Positions 1 to 8,003 of a DNA stretch of 21,741 nucleotides are shown here, one piece after another (positions within the stretch are counted from its first letter, which is position 1; every line of letters starts with the position of its first letter). The DNA comes from JBIOUF01 sp044866695 (GTDB taxonomy: Bacteria; Actinomycetota; Actinomycetes; Propionibacteriales; Nocardioidaceae), in the NCBI GenBank assembly GCA_044866695.1, contig JBIOUF010000136.1:1-21741 (forward strand). The letters are read 5' to 3'. The position numbers were made by a program, and so were the translations under genes. The notes beneath the pieces were generated by a model. The model had not been told where the DNA came from. It saw only the letters and a program-made list of their open reading frames with translations, and searched no databases.

Positions 1-324
1 CGGACTCCCGAGTCCGCCGAGGGCAACGAGGACGTCTGGCACCTCTACGTCGTCCGTGTCGCCGAGCGCGACCGGGTTCTGGCAGCGTTGCACGAAGCCG
101 GTGTGGGCGCCGGGATCCACTACCCGACGCCGGTCCACCTGACCGCCGCCTACGCCCATCTCGGCCTCGGGCTCGGCTGCTTCCCGGTGTCGGAGCGGGC
201 TGCGGGCGAGATCTTGTCCCTGCCGATCTACCCGCACATCTCGGTGGAGCAGCAGGAGCACGTGGTCTCCGTGCTGCGTATGGCGACCAGCCATGCAGGA
301 GGGCCCCCGGGTGGCGGGTCATGA
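1..324 (+). CDS. DegT/DnrJ/EryC1/StrS-family sugar aminotransferase, C-terminal fragment
   Basis: The reading frame is open at the left edge, so only the last 107 codons are visible; the stop is TGA at 322–324. The visible part matches the small C-terminal domain of PLP-dependent sugar aminotransferases: a HLYVVR strand, a helix beginning ERDRVLAAL, then GIHYPTPVHL and LSLPIYPHIS, which are hallmark segments of the family. These enzymes aminate keto-sugar nucleotides such as UDP-3-keto or UDP-4-keto hexoses for surface glycans. The PLP lysine lies upstream of the window, so catalytic competence cannot be judged. The gene overlaps the start of the flippase, which fits an operon. A WlbC/WbpE-like role, with the N-acyltransferase at 16813 as the next step, is inference. 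Residues after about 95 (SHAGGPPGGGS) look like an unstructured tail. Confidence 0.9.
   Translation, partial: RTPESAEGNEDVWHLYVVRVAERDRVLAALHEAGVGAGIHYPTPVHLTAAYAHLGLGLGCFPVSERAAGEILSLPIYPHISVEQQEHVVSVLRMATSHAGGPPGGGS
297..302 (+). promoter_or_regulatory. Ribosome-binding site for the flippase gene
   Basis: AGGAGG lies inside the end of the aminotransferase gene. It is spaced 8 nt before an in-frame GTG at 311. It favours GTG 311 over ATG 293, which has no such site upstream, and over ATG 350, which has only weak G-rich sequence before it. Confidence 0.6.
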
Positions 325-1903
325 CGTCGGGGTCGGCGTGGCGGTGAGCATGAGCGGCACACACACCTCGGACTCGACGATGGGCCAGGACGAGGACGCG
401 GCGTCGGAGGTTGCGGGGGAGGACCGCGCCTCTCTGCGTCGAGACGTCGGCCGGGGCGCACTGTGGGCGGCGGGGGCCAACATCGCCTTCCGGTTCGCGA
501 GCATCGGGATCACCGCACTGCTCGCCCGGTTGCTGTCGAAGGAGGACTTCGGCGTCTTCGCGGTGGCCCTCGCTGTGTTCCTGGTGGTCTCCAGCCTCGC
601 CGAACTCGGCATGGCGTCCGCGATCGCCCGCTCCCCCATGGAGCCCGAAGACATCGCGCCCACGGTCACCACGATCTCGATCGGTGTCAGCGCCGTCCTC
701 AGTGCCGCAATGGCCGTCGGAGCCCCGCTCCTGGCTTCCGCGCTCGGTCAACCACAGGCCGCCGAGCCGATCCGCGTGCTGGCCATCTGCCTCCTCCTCA
801 CCGGCATCTTCGCCGTTCCCGGCGCCCAGCTGGTCCGCGAGTTCAAGCAGGGACGGATCTTCCTGGCAGGCGTCGTCGGGTTCCTCATCGCCAACCCGAT
901 TCTCGTCCTGATGGCCCTGAACGGCGGAGGAGCGACCGCGTTCGCCTGGTCACGGGTGATCGGCCAGCTCGCCACCGGCCTGGTGTTCTTCGCCAGCACC
1001 TCACGTCACTACCGTCCGGGGTGGCACAGGGAGGCGGTCGGACGACTGATCAGGTTCGGCCTGCCGCTCTCGTTCGCCAACCTGGTGAACTGGACGCTCC
1101 TGCAGGCCGACTACATGATCATCGGCCGGCTGCTCACCGCAGCCGAGGTCGGCGTCTACATGATCGCGTTCAACGTCGCCAGCTGGTCCACCTCGATCCT
1201 CGGCTCCGTGCTCAACAGCGTCGTCGTGCCGGCGTTCGGACGGGTCAGCGGCGACCGTCGCGAGCTCGGAGCGGCACTGCGGTCCGCGACCCAGCTGGTC
1301 GCACTCGTCTCTTTGCCCATCGGCGCCATGACGATGGTCCTCGCAGGTCCCCTCATCGACACGGTCTTCGGCGCCAAGTGGTCCGATGCGTCGCCGGTCC
1401 TGGCGGTGCTTTCCGTCTATGGCCTGCTCTACGCGTTCTCGTTGCTGTTCGCCAACGTGCTCGTGGCCACCGGTGCGACGATGCGGCTCCTCATGGTCCA
1501 GGTGGCCTGGGTCGCCGTGCTGGTGCCCTCGATGGTCTTCGGACTGCGGTGGGGTGGCCTCGTGGGCGCCGCCTGGGCGCACGTGGTGATGATCAGCCTG
1601 GTGGCCATCCCGGTCTACCTGCACGCGGTTCTGCGGGCCACCGAGGCGCGTCTGGTGGACCTGGTGCGCGCGGCCGTGATACCGCTGGCCGCTGCGGTGG
1701 TCGGTGGCGCGGCGGCCTGGATCACCGCTGCGCTGCTGCCGTCCCAGTGGCTGAGCCTGCTGGGAGGCGGCACCGTCGGGGTCGGCGTGTACGTCCTGCT
1801 CGTCGGCCCGGTGATCCTGCGGTACCTGCCCGGACGGGTCGCCGAGCGTCTCGACTTCCTCTCGGCCTGGCCGCTGCTCGAGCGCCTGGGGCTGTCCGGA
1901 TGA
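311..1903 (+). CDS. Wzx-type polysaccharide flippase (MOP superfamily)
   Basis: The product is a roughly 530-residue inner-membrane protein with about a dozen hydrophobic segments. It matches the polysaccharide biosynthesis/lipopolysaccharide flippase family, which moves undecaprenyl-PP-linked repeat units across the membrane. The cytoplasmic N-terminus (about 45 residues, acidic then basic) leads into a segment GALWAAGANIAFRFASIGIT, then LLARLLSKEDFG, which is the typical family opening. The mid-protein sequence RFGLPLSFANLVNW is also typical. GTG 311 is preferred because AGGAGG sits 8 nt upstream; ATG 293 and ATG 350 are alternatives, so the first residues are uncertain. It overlaps the aminotransferase end by 14 nt and shares ATGA with the next gene, implying co-transcription and translational coupling. 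The substrate cannot be told from sequence. The presence of Wzz- and Wzy-like genes nearby supports a Wzx/Wzy-dependent route. Confidence 0.88.
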   Translation: MAGHDVGVGVAVSMSGTHTSDSTMGQDEDAASEVAGEDRASLRRDVGRGALWAAGANIAFRFASIGITALLARLLSKEDFGVFAVALAVFLVVSSLAELGMASAIARSPMEPEDIAPTVTTISIGVSAVLSAAMAVGAPLLASALGQPQAAEPIRVLAICLLLTGIFAVPGAQLVREFKQGRIFLAGVVGFLIANPILVLMALNGGGATAFAWSRVIGQLATGLVFFASTSRHYRPGWHREAVGRLIRFGLPLSFANLVNWTLLQADYMIIGRLLTAAEVGVYMIAFNVASWSTSILGSVLNSVVVPAFGRVSGDRRELGAALRSATQLVALVSLPIGAMTMVLAGPLIDTVFGAKWSDASPVLAVLSVYGLLYAFSLLFANVLVATGATMRLLMVQVAWVAVLVPSMVFGLRWGGLVGAAWAHVVMISLVAIPVYLHAVLRATEARLVDLVRAAVIPLAAAVVGGAAAWITAALLPSQWLSLLGGGTVGVGVYVLLVGPVILRYLPGRVAERLDFLSAWPLLERLGLSG

Positions 1904-3159
1904 GCCTCCCACGGACTTCCGTTGCCGCGCCCGCGGCCGTGGCGCCGCGAGCGGTCCGGCGGCTCCGGATCGCCGTCGGCCTCGAGGGTCTGGCCATGGG
2001 GGGATGCCCCATCAACGCACTCGACCTGGCACGGACGCTGCGACAGCGGGGTCATCATCTCGACGTGTTCGCCGTGGACGAGGACGTCAGGGTGTCGATC
2101 CTGCCGTACGCCGAGCGGGCGGGCTTCCCGGTCACCGTGCTTACCAGAGCTGCCTCCACCTGGTCCCGGGCGCGGCAGATCCGGGAGCTCGCCGACCGGC
2201 AGCGGTCCGACGTGGTGCACGTCTACGCGCCCTGGCTGGGTCCCCCGGCCGCCGTGGCGGCCGCCGACCGTCCAGGGCGTGCCGTCATCGTGACGAACTG
2301 GACCATGGACAACTCTGTGCGGACTCCGTCGCACACACCGCTGGTCGTCGGCACCCGGGCTCTGCAGGTCGACGCGCAGCGGCGACAGAGCAGCCCGGTG
2401 TGGCTGCTGGAGCCGCCGGTGGACCTGACCGCCGACCGGCCATCGCCGAAGCTCGCGCGCCGGTTCCGCCGGCAATGGGGCATCGCCGACGACGACGTGA
2501 CGTGCGTGATCGTGAGCAGGCTGGACGAGGTGATGAAGGCCGAGGGGATCGAGTACGCCATCTCGAGCCTCGAGGCGCTGGGCGTGCCCAACATGCGGCT
2601 GGTCCTCGTCGGCGACGGGAACGCCTACGACCGGCTACTCGCCCGCGCCGAGGAGGTCAACGCCAGGCTCGGACGAGAGGCGGTCGTGCTCACGGGCGCC
2701 ATGCTGGACCCACGTCCGGCCTACGCGGCGGCGGACATCATGCTCGGCATGGGCGGTTCGGCGATCCGATCGCTCGCCCACGGCAGGCCTCTGGTCGTTC
2801 TCGGGGAGGAGGGGTTCGCCAAGACCTTCCGGGCCGACAGCGTGGACTACTTCTACGAGGCCGGCTTCTACGGGCGCGGCTGTGACGGAGATCCGGTCGC
2901 GCATCTGACTGCCCAGCTGCACGCCTTGCTCGATGCGCAGACTCGGCAGTCGCTCGGCCAGTTCGGTCTCGGCGAGGTGCGAGAGCGCTTCGGTCTCGCC
3001 GCGGCGGCAACCTCACTGGAACGGATCTACCTCGACGCCCTCGAGGTGCCGGCTTCGCGCTCGGCTCGGTGGGGCGGCGCGGCCGAGCTGCTCGTCCGTA
3101 GCCATGTCCATCACGCGCTCTGGCCGGTGCGGCGCCGGATCACGCGACGCAGACCGTGA
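1900..3159 (+). CDS. GT4-like (GT-B fold) glycosyltransferase with atypical donor motif
   Basis: The product is 419 residues. The start ATG overlaps the flippase stop as ATGA, so I chose it over the open frame that continues far upstream. The N-terminal acceptor domain (residues about 22–175) opens with RIAVGLEGLAMGGCPINALD, the glycine-rich loop, followed by LARTLRQRGH. The C-terminal donor domain (about 190–385) has IVSRLDEVMKAEGIEYAI and LRLVLVGDG-like segments, which are normal for GT4. The usual EX7E motif is missing: the stretch is MLGMGGSAIRSLAHGRPLVV, with Arg290 where the second Glu normally sits and Leu282 at the first. A similar Gly-Met-Gly version is something I recall from other actinobacterial enzymes, so it may mark a subfamily rather than decay. 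No membrane segments are seen; it should act at the cytoplasmic face on lipid-linked sugars. Donor and acceptor are unknown. Confidence 0.82.
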   Translation: MSLPRTSVAAPAAVAPRAVRRLRIAVGLEGLAMGGCPINALDLARTLRQRGHHLDVFAVDEDVRVSILPYAERAGFPVTVLTRAASTWSRARQIRELADRQRSDVVHVYAPWLGPPAAVAAADRPGRAVIVTNWTMDNSVRTPSHTPLVVGTRALQVDAQRRQSSPVWLLEPPVDLTADRPSPKLARRFRRQWGIADDDVTCVIVSRLDEVMKAEGIEYAISSLEALGVPNMRLVLVGDGNAYDRLLARAEEVNARLGREAVVLTGAMLDPRPAYAAADIMLGMGGSAIRSLAHGRPLVVLGEEGFAKTFRADSVDYFYEAGFYGRGCDGDPVAHLTAQLHALLDAQTRQSLGQFGLGEVRERFGLAAAATSLERIYLDALEVPASRSARWGGAAELLVRSHVHHALWPVRRRITRRRP

Positions 3160-4364
3160 GGTCGCCGCTCAGGTCCCTCCCGGTCCGAGGGGACAACCCC
3201 CGTGAGCGGTCGCTCCGGGTGCTGCTCGTAACACACGAGACCACGTTGAGCGGAGCGCCTCGGGTTGCCATGCTCGTCGTCAGGTCCCTCATCGAAGAGG
3301 GGCACCGGGTCCACGTCATCGCGCGGGCACCCGGCCCGATGCTCGCCGACTTCGAGGCCGAGGCGCCGACCACGCTCGAGCCACTGGCCCATCTGCGTGG
3401 TGTGTTGTGGGCCCGGCTCGCTGGGACCCCGGTGCCGCTCCTCGTGGACACGCTGCTGGCCTTGGTGACCTTGGTCGTGCGACGGCCCGACCTGGTGTAC
3501 GTCAACTCCACGTCTGCCGTCGTCTACGTCCGCCCGGCCCGGTGGCTGCGCCGTCAGGTCATCCTGCACGTACACGAGTCGAGGGCGGTGGCGGCGCGGT
3601 TTCTCGACGCGACCCGTAGCCGGTCTCTACTGCAGGCCACGACGCCGGTCGCCTGTTCGCCCAGCGTCCGGCTGGACATCGCCGAGCTCACCGGTCGCGA
3701 CCCCGACGACGTCCTGATGCTGCCCTCGGTCCCGGACGGCAGGGCCGCGCACCAGCTGTCCCGGCAGCGGGCCGACCATTCCTACGACCCCAGCGAAATC
3801 GTCGTCGGATGCTGCGGGACGGTGGAGCTCCGGAAGGGCGCGGACCTCTGGCGGGCGGCTGCTCGGCGCGTCCTGGACCGGGTCGACCTCGATGGGCGGC
3901 GGCTCAGGTTCGTCTGGGTCGGAGGTCTGGCCGACCCCTCGCTGGCCGAGGCCGAACCGGGAATCGAGTTCCTGGGGCCCTCCTCGAACCCGTATCCGCA
4001 TCTGTTGCGGTTCGACATCGCGACACTGCCGTCACGGGACGACCCCTTTCCGCTCGTGGTCCTAGAGGCCATGACGTTGGGCACGCCTGTGGTGGCCTTC
4101 GGGGTGGGAGGTGTCCCCGAGCAGATCGGCGATGCCGGGCTGGTGGTTCCGGCGGGTGACGTCGAGGCCTTCGCGGACGCGCTGGAGCGGCTGATCCGCG
4201 ACGTGGAGCAGCGGACTCGGCTCGGCCGGGCCTCAGCCGAGCGGGTTCGGTCGCTGTACTCGACGGCGTCGTTCACCAGCCGGCTCTGCGAGGTGCTCGC
4301 TGCCGCCCGGGAAGACCGGGTGCCCAGCAGGAACGCGCTCCCCCTCGGATCTGGAAGGGGGTGA
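3156..4364 (+). CDS. GT4 family glycosyltransferase
   Basis: The product is 402 residues and starts at GTG, overlapping the previous stop (GTGA). The N-terminal domain has LLVTHETTLSGAPRVAMLVV (residues about 23–42), the nucleotide/acceptor loop of GT4 enzymes, then LVYVNSTSAV. The C-terminal domain has GCCGTVELRKGADL (about 218–231), FVWVGG, and DPFPLVVLEAMTLGTPVVAF, where Asp296 and Glu304 occupy the EX7E positions. It ends with GGVPEQIGDAGLVVP, a standard Glycos_transf_1 signature. This is a retaining, cytoplasmic transferase that adds one sugar of the repeat unit; the sugar is not predictable. About 20 basic residues precede the fold and no strong ribosome-binding site is visible, so translation probably relies on coupling to the preceding gene. 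Confidence 0.88.
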   Translation: MRSPLRSLPVRGDNPRERSLRVLLVTHETTLSGAPRVAMLVVRSLIEEGHRVHVIARAPGPMLADFEAEAPTTLEPLAHLRGVLWARLAGTPVPLLVDTLLALVTLVVRRPDLVYVNSTSAVVYVRPARWLRRQVILHVHESRAVAARFLDATRSRSLLQATTPVACSPSVRLDIAELTGRDPDDVLMLPSVPDGRAAHQLSRQRADHSYDPSEIVVGCCGTVELRKGADLWRAAARRVLDRVDLDGRRLRFVWVGGLADPSLAEAEPGIEFLGPSSNPYPHLLRFDIATLPSRDDPFPLVVLEAMTLGTPVVAFGVGGVPEQIGDAGLVVPAGDVEAFADALERLIRDVEQRTRLGRASAERVRSLYSTASFTSRLCEVLAAAREDRVPSRNALPLGSGRG

Positions 4365-4368
4365 CCGC

Positions 4369-5550
4369 GTGCGGATCCTCTACAGCTTCCCGCATCCTGT
4401 CGGCGTGCCCGGCATCGGCACGACCGCGCTGAACCAGGTGCGCGCGCTCGCCGCCGCCGGAGCGGACGTCACCTTGATGTGCACGTCCCTGCATGCCGAG
4501 GTTCCCGACGGGGTCCGCGTCCGCGAGACCCTGCGGCTGGCGGGCCGGCGGGTTCCTCACCGCGCGTTCCTAGGCTCCCCCGACCGAGCCTTGGCTTACC
4601 ACGACCGGCGAGTGGCGACGCTGCTCCGCAGCTCAGACGCCTCGTTCGAGGTCGTGCACACGTGGCCACAGGCCGCGTTGATGACGCTCCGCACAGCGCG
4701 CGTCAGGCGAATCCTCAGCTCGCGTGAGGTCCCGAACACCCACACCGCCAACGCATACGCGCAGGCGGAGCGGGAGGCTTCGATCATCGGGATCGAGCTC
4801 GTCAAAGGCCACTCGCATCGTCTGGACCCACGTCGTCTGCAGCTGGAGGATCGCGAGTACGCCGAGGTGGATCTCCTCCTGGTGCCGTCGGACCATGTCG
4901 CAGAGACCTTCGTGAAGCGCGGCATCCCGGAGCAGCGACTGCGGCGTCACCAGTACGGGTTCGACCCGGCCCGGTTCCACTGTCATGGGCGCACGGAGCC
5001 GCCGGATCGGCCCTTCGCAGCAGTGTTCGTGGGGTCCGCCGAGCCACGCAAGGGGTTGCACTATGCGCTCGAGGCCTGGCGTCACGCCGACCTTCCCGGG
5101 GACGCGGAGCTGCTCATCGCGGGTGGCTTCGTGCCGGGCTATCGCGACCGGGTGGCCTCAGGCCTGGCTCTTCCGGGCGTGCGACACCTGGGTTTCGTCG
5201 ACGACGTCCCGGCCCTGCTGCGCGCCAGCGATGTGCTGATACTGCCCTCGGTGGAGGAGGGCAGCGCCTTGGTGACCTACGAGGCCCAGGGCTCCGGCTG
5301 TATCCCACTGGTTTCGAGTGCGGCAGGCGCCCTGCTGCCGCCCGGCTCGGACGACCTCGTCCACCAGCCCCGAGACGTTGGTGCCCTTACCGCTCAGCTG
5401 CGCCGGCTGGCCCACGACACCGGCGCGCGGGAGGCTCACCGTCGCGCGGTCATCGACTGGTCGTCGCGGCTCACCTGGGACCGCGCCGGTCAACGGATGC
5501 TCGACATCTACGCCGACGCCCTGGAGCTCGGAGTGGGATCCGGGCACTAG
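4369..5550 (+). CDS. GT4 family glycosyltransferase
   Basis: The product is 393 residues. GTG 4369 is preceded by GGAAGGGGG (4353–4361) at good spacing, and the gap from the previous stop is 4 nt. The protein opens directly with the Rossmann strand MRILYSFPHPVGVPGIGTTA and LNQVRALAAAGADVTLM. The C-terminal domain carries FVGSAEPRKGLHYALEAW (about 220–237), LGFVDDVPALLRASDVLILP, and EGSALVTYEAQGSGCIPLVS, in which Glu297 and Glu305 form an intact EX7E motif. It is the last gene of the plus-strand operon and is followed by a hairpin terminator. Assembly of the cytoplasmic lipid-linked repeat unit is the expected role; donor and linkage are unknown. Confidence 0.88.
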   Translation: MRILYSFPHPVGVPGIGTTALNQVRALAAAGADVTLMCTSLHAEVPDGVRVRETLRLAGRRVPHRAFLGSPDRALAYHDRRVATLLRSSDASFEVVHTWPQAALMTLRTARVRRILSSREVPNTHTANAYAQAEREASIIGIELVKGHSHRLDPRRLQLEDREYAEVDLLLVPSDHVAETFVKRGIPEQRLRRHQYGFDPARFHCHGRTEPPDRPFAAVFVGSAEPRKGLHYALEAWRHADLPGDAELLIAGGFVPGYRDRVASGLALPGVRHLGFVDDVPALLRASDVLILPSVEEGSALVTYEAQGSGCIPLVSSAAGALLPPGSDDLVHQPRDVGALTAQLRRLAHDTGAREAHRRAVIDWSSRLTWDRAGQRMLDIYADALELGVGSGH

Positions 5551-5590
5551 CCGGGGCGGTGCCGCTGTCGTCGTCGACTCTTGCTGGACA

Positions 5591-5611
5591 CGGGGAGGCC
5601 CGACCTCCCCG
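5591..5611. terminator. Bidirectional hairpin terminator between convergent genes
   Basis: An 8-bp perfect inverted repeat, CGGGGAGG/CCTCCCCG, has a 5-nt loop. It sits in the 70-bp gap between the stops of the convergent genes ending at 5550 and 5621. No T-tract follows on either strand, as is usual in actinobacteria. Its position makes it a good candidate for ending both operons. Confidence 0.7.
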
Positions 5612-5620
5612 GCGCTGGAT

Positions 5621-6889
5621 CTACGAACGCGAGGACCGGAAGGGCTCCCCGGTCCGTGCCACCCCAGCAGCACCCGGTGATCCCAGAGGAACCGCTCGGC
5701 GTCGCGTCCACTCCTCGGGCAGAGTCCGGGTGACTGGACCACCAAGCAGCCACATGCCGCCGTGCTGGAGCCCTGCCACCCAGCGGCCGTCACGTTCGAG
5801 GACATGCCGGACGCTGCGCAGGTCCTCGAGCGCCAGGTCGGCCACGAGGACGGACTCCGAAGAAGAGCGGGCTTGGAGGGTCCGGGCCAGGTCGGTGGGC
5901 CTGACCGCCGACATCACGACGGGGCGACCGTAGCGGGTCAGCGTCAGTGGTGCGCCACCGTACTCGACGAAGCCGCCTTCGCGATCGACGTTGACCAGGT
6001 GCAGAGGCGACGCGTCGTCGAACGAGAGCAGGTCGACATCGTCACGCACGTCGCTGAGAACGACGGGCAGCGGGACGATCCGGCGCATCTGCAGGGCTTG
6101 GAGCGACTGTTGCAACCAGCGCAGCCGCCAGCGGTGTCGTGCCAAGGGTCGTGCCGGTCGCATGTGGGGCCCGCCAGGAGCGATGTCGCCGCAGGTCGTC
6201 CGCACCGGCAGGAGGTCCGCATAGAGGTCACCGACCCTTCGGTGAGCCGCGTCGAGACGCGCCAGGTTGGTCGACAGGCTGTTGTGGGTGATGCCGAGGT
6301 CCACCGCGCCCACGTGAAGGCCCAGACGGCGCATGCGCAGTCCGTACTCGACCGCGTAGGCATGCCAGGCAAGGTCGGGGTCCTCGGTGAGCGGATGCTC
6401 GAGGACGCGGTCTCGACGCACCATGATCGCCACCTCGTCGAGGCTGTCCACGTCGACGGGCTGTGGTGCGCTCGATCCGACCATCTGCAGCCGGTCGCGC
6501 AGGCGCCCGGCGTTCCCGCCTGCCGCCGGCGCTCCGCTGGCGCCGAGAATCCCCCACCGCTCACCCCGCAGCCGCTCACCGGCCTCGACGAGCCGGTCCA
6601 GGGAGTGCAGGTAGACGTCCTGGTGGGCGAAGAGCACGATGTCGTGCTGGGCTTGGCGGGCGCCGTGGTTCAATGCGGCGCCGGCAGAGGTGAACGCGTG
6701 CCGGGTGTTGTCGACGGGAACGAAGTCGACGTCCACGTAACCGGTGTGCGCGCTGATGGACCGGTCCAGGCACTCGGCGCGCATCTCGGCGTCGTTGTAG
6801 ACGCACACCACCGTGATCCCAGGCCGGTGCGGCTCAGTGCTCAACTCTTCCTCCCAGGAGCCGTCCGCATGACAGACAAATCCTGCCAT
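5621..6889 (-). CDS. StrF-like GT2 glycosyltransferase with extra C-terminal region
   Basis: The product is 422 residues; ATG is preceded by GGGAG about 10 nt upstream. Residues about 23–210 resemble the StrF-type GT2 family (PF13712). They show ITVVCVYNDAEM, then VDFVPVDNTRHAFTSAGAAL, then DIVLFAHQDVYLHS (about 83–96), where AHQDV takes the place of the DXD metal/donor motif. EVAIMVRRD and LTEDPDLAWHAYAVEYGLRM follow, in the acceptor part. Residues about 260–422 are not explained by this fold. They are mixed alpha/beta, with VADLALEDLRSVRHVLERDG and WVAGLQHGGMWLLGG, and I do not recognise them. No membrane helix is seen. It is the last gene of the minus-strand operon and is separated from the GT2 gene at 7016 by 126 bp, so it may have its own promoter. 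Confidence 0.78.
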   Translation of the reverse strand: MAGFVCHADGSWEEELSTEPHRPGITVVCVYNDAEMRAECLDRSISAHTGYVDVDFVPVDNTRHAFTSAGAALNHGARQAQHDIVLFAHQDVYLHSLDRLVEAGERLRGERWGILGASGAPAAGGNAGRLRDRLQMVGSSAPQPVDVDSLDEVAIMVRRDRVLEHPLTEDPDLAWHAYAVEYGLRMRRLGLHVGAVDLGITHNSLSTNLARLDAAHRRVGDLYADLLPVRTTCGDIAPGGPHMRPARPLARHRWRLRWLQQSLQALQMRRIVPLPVVLSDVRDDVDLLSFDDASPLHLVNVDREGGFVEYGGAPLTLTRYGRPVVMSAVRPTDLARTLQARSSSESVLVADLALEDLRSVRHVLERDGRWVAGLQHGGMWLLGGPVTRTLPEEWTRRRAVPLGSPGAAGVARTGEPFRSSRS

Positions 6890-6944
6890 CTGGTGGCACT
6901 CCCGGTAGCGAAACGGTCAATCCGGTCTGCGCGGACGGCAGGCC

Positions 6945-6964
6945 GAGCCGCACGGCCACGGCTC
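6945..6964 (-). terminator. Weak hairpin between two minus-strand genes
   Basis: A 6-bp perfect inverted repeat, GAGCCG/CGGCTC, has an 8-nt loop. It lies about 52 nt past the stop of the GT2 gene ending at 7016 and before the StrF-like gene. There is no T-tract. It may attenuate or terminate transcription between these genes, but a repeat this short is weak evidence in GC-rich DNA. Confidence 0.3.
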
Positions 6965-7015
6965 CCGGTGAGCCGACATGTCAAGACCCGTGCAGTCCGC
7001 CACCGCTTCGTACGA

Positions 7016-7960
7016 TCAGGCACTCCAAGTCACCCAGACCGGCCCCGGGCGCTCCTTGAGCCTCGCGGGACTGAGCAGGGCCCGCACGGCGGCTCGGTTC
7101 CTGCTCCTGCCCAGGGCGGCTCGTGACGTCTCCCGCAAGAGCGTTGCGGCCCAGAAGCCCGCCCCCAGCAGTGGCCCGTGGCGGCGCCTGTAGAGCCGCA
7201 CCCGGTTGACCACGAGCAGCGCCCAGAGCTGCGGTGAGCTGCCGGAGCCACCTTCCAGGTGCGTGGCCACAGCGGCGGGCACGTAGCGGGTCTCAAACCC
7301 CAGATCCCGAGCGCGGAGGCCGAACTCGGTTTCCTCTGAGTACAAGAAGTAGCTCTCATCCCAAGGTCCGCAGGCCGACCAGCACTCGGCGCTGATCAGC
7401 TGTGTCGAGCCTTCCGCCCAGTCCGTGACCTGCTCGCGCTCGTACAGGAGCGGGTCGGTCACCACTTCGCCCAACGCAGGATGCCGCCCCGCCCGTCGCG
7501 CGCCCAGCAGCGCATCTGCGAGGGTGCGCCTGATCGTCGGCTCACGACGCATCGAGTCGATGCGTACGGACTCGGCGTCCACGAGCCGCGGTACCGCGAC
7601 TCCCACCCTCGGTTCACGCACCGCACGCAACAAGTGGTCGACGCAGCCGCTGCCGAGCCTCACGTCCGGATTCAGGACCAACACGGCCGTGTGCGGTCCT
7701 GCGGCCGCGACGCCCGCGTTGATGCCGGCGGCGTACCCGGCGTTGCGGCCGGTGCCGATCAGCCGAGCATGAGGCGCCAGCCGCCGCACCGTGCCGAGGG
7801 TGTCGTCCGACGAGGCGTTGTCCACGACGACGAGCTGCCAGGGGACCGTTCCGAGCCCCTGCGGCAGCGACGCGACCAGGTCCGACATCAGACCCGCGCT
7901 GTTGTAGGTCACCACGACCACTGCCACGGCCTCGGCGTTCGTCGTCGTCACGTGCCGCAT
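7016..7960 (-). CDS. GT2 glycosyltransferase, WbbL/rhamnosyltransferase-like
   Basis: The product is 314 residues from ATG 7960. I prefer this over the longer GTG start at 8032, which would overlap the polymerase gene, because GGAAGG lies just before the ATG and the fold begins soon after it. The GT-A features are AVVVVTYNSAGL (about 13–24), LVVVDNASSDDT (43–54), GRNAGYAAGINAG (71–83), LVLNPDV with the DXD-equivalent Asp (94–100), and ESYFLYSEETEFGLRARDLG (202–221). These are typical of the WbbL/RfbF-like inverting family that often uses dTDP-rhamnose. The C-terminal portion is basic and may be membrane-associated. Rhamnose as the donor is inference from similarity only. It is 43 nt downstream of the polymerase gene in the same operon. 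Confidence 0.85.
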   Translation of the reverse strand: MRHVTTTNAEAVAVVVVTYNSAGLMSDLVASLPQGLGTVPWQLVVVDNASSDDTLGTVRRLAPHARLIGTGRNAGYAAGINAGVAAAGPHTAVLVLNPDVRLGSGCVDHLLRAVREPRVGVAVPRLVDAESVRIDSMRREPTIRRTLADALLGARRAGRHPALGEVVTDPLLYEREQVTDWAEGSTQLISAECWSACGPWDESYFLYSEETEFGLRARDLGFETRYVPAAVATHLEGGSGSSPQLWALLVVNRVRLYRRRHGPLLGAGFWAATLLRETSRAALGRSRNRAAVRALLSPARLKERPGPVWVTWSA

Positions 7961-8003
7961 TCCCTTCCATGCCTTCCCGAGACACCCTCCGGCACCGTCC
8001 GCG

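Noticed and set aside
463..1899. Upstream extension of the first GT4 reading frame (would give an 898-residue fusion)
   Set aside because: The extension is out of frame with the flippase, which has clear membrane segments. Recognisable GT sequence starts only after the ATGA overlap at 1900.
6979..6984. TTGACA hexamer on the minus strand upstream of the StrF-like gene
   Set aside because: It is a perfect −35 match, but nothing like TANNNT is found 16–19 bp downstream, so I do not call a promoter.
5762..7126. 454-codon plus-strand frame opposite the StrF-like gene
   Set aside because: No recognisable domain and a composition typical of a reverse-strand shadow. The minus strand carries a GT2 core and a good ribosome-binding site.
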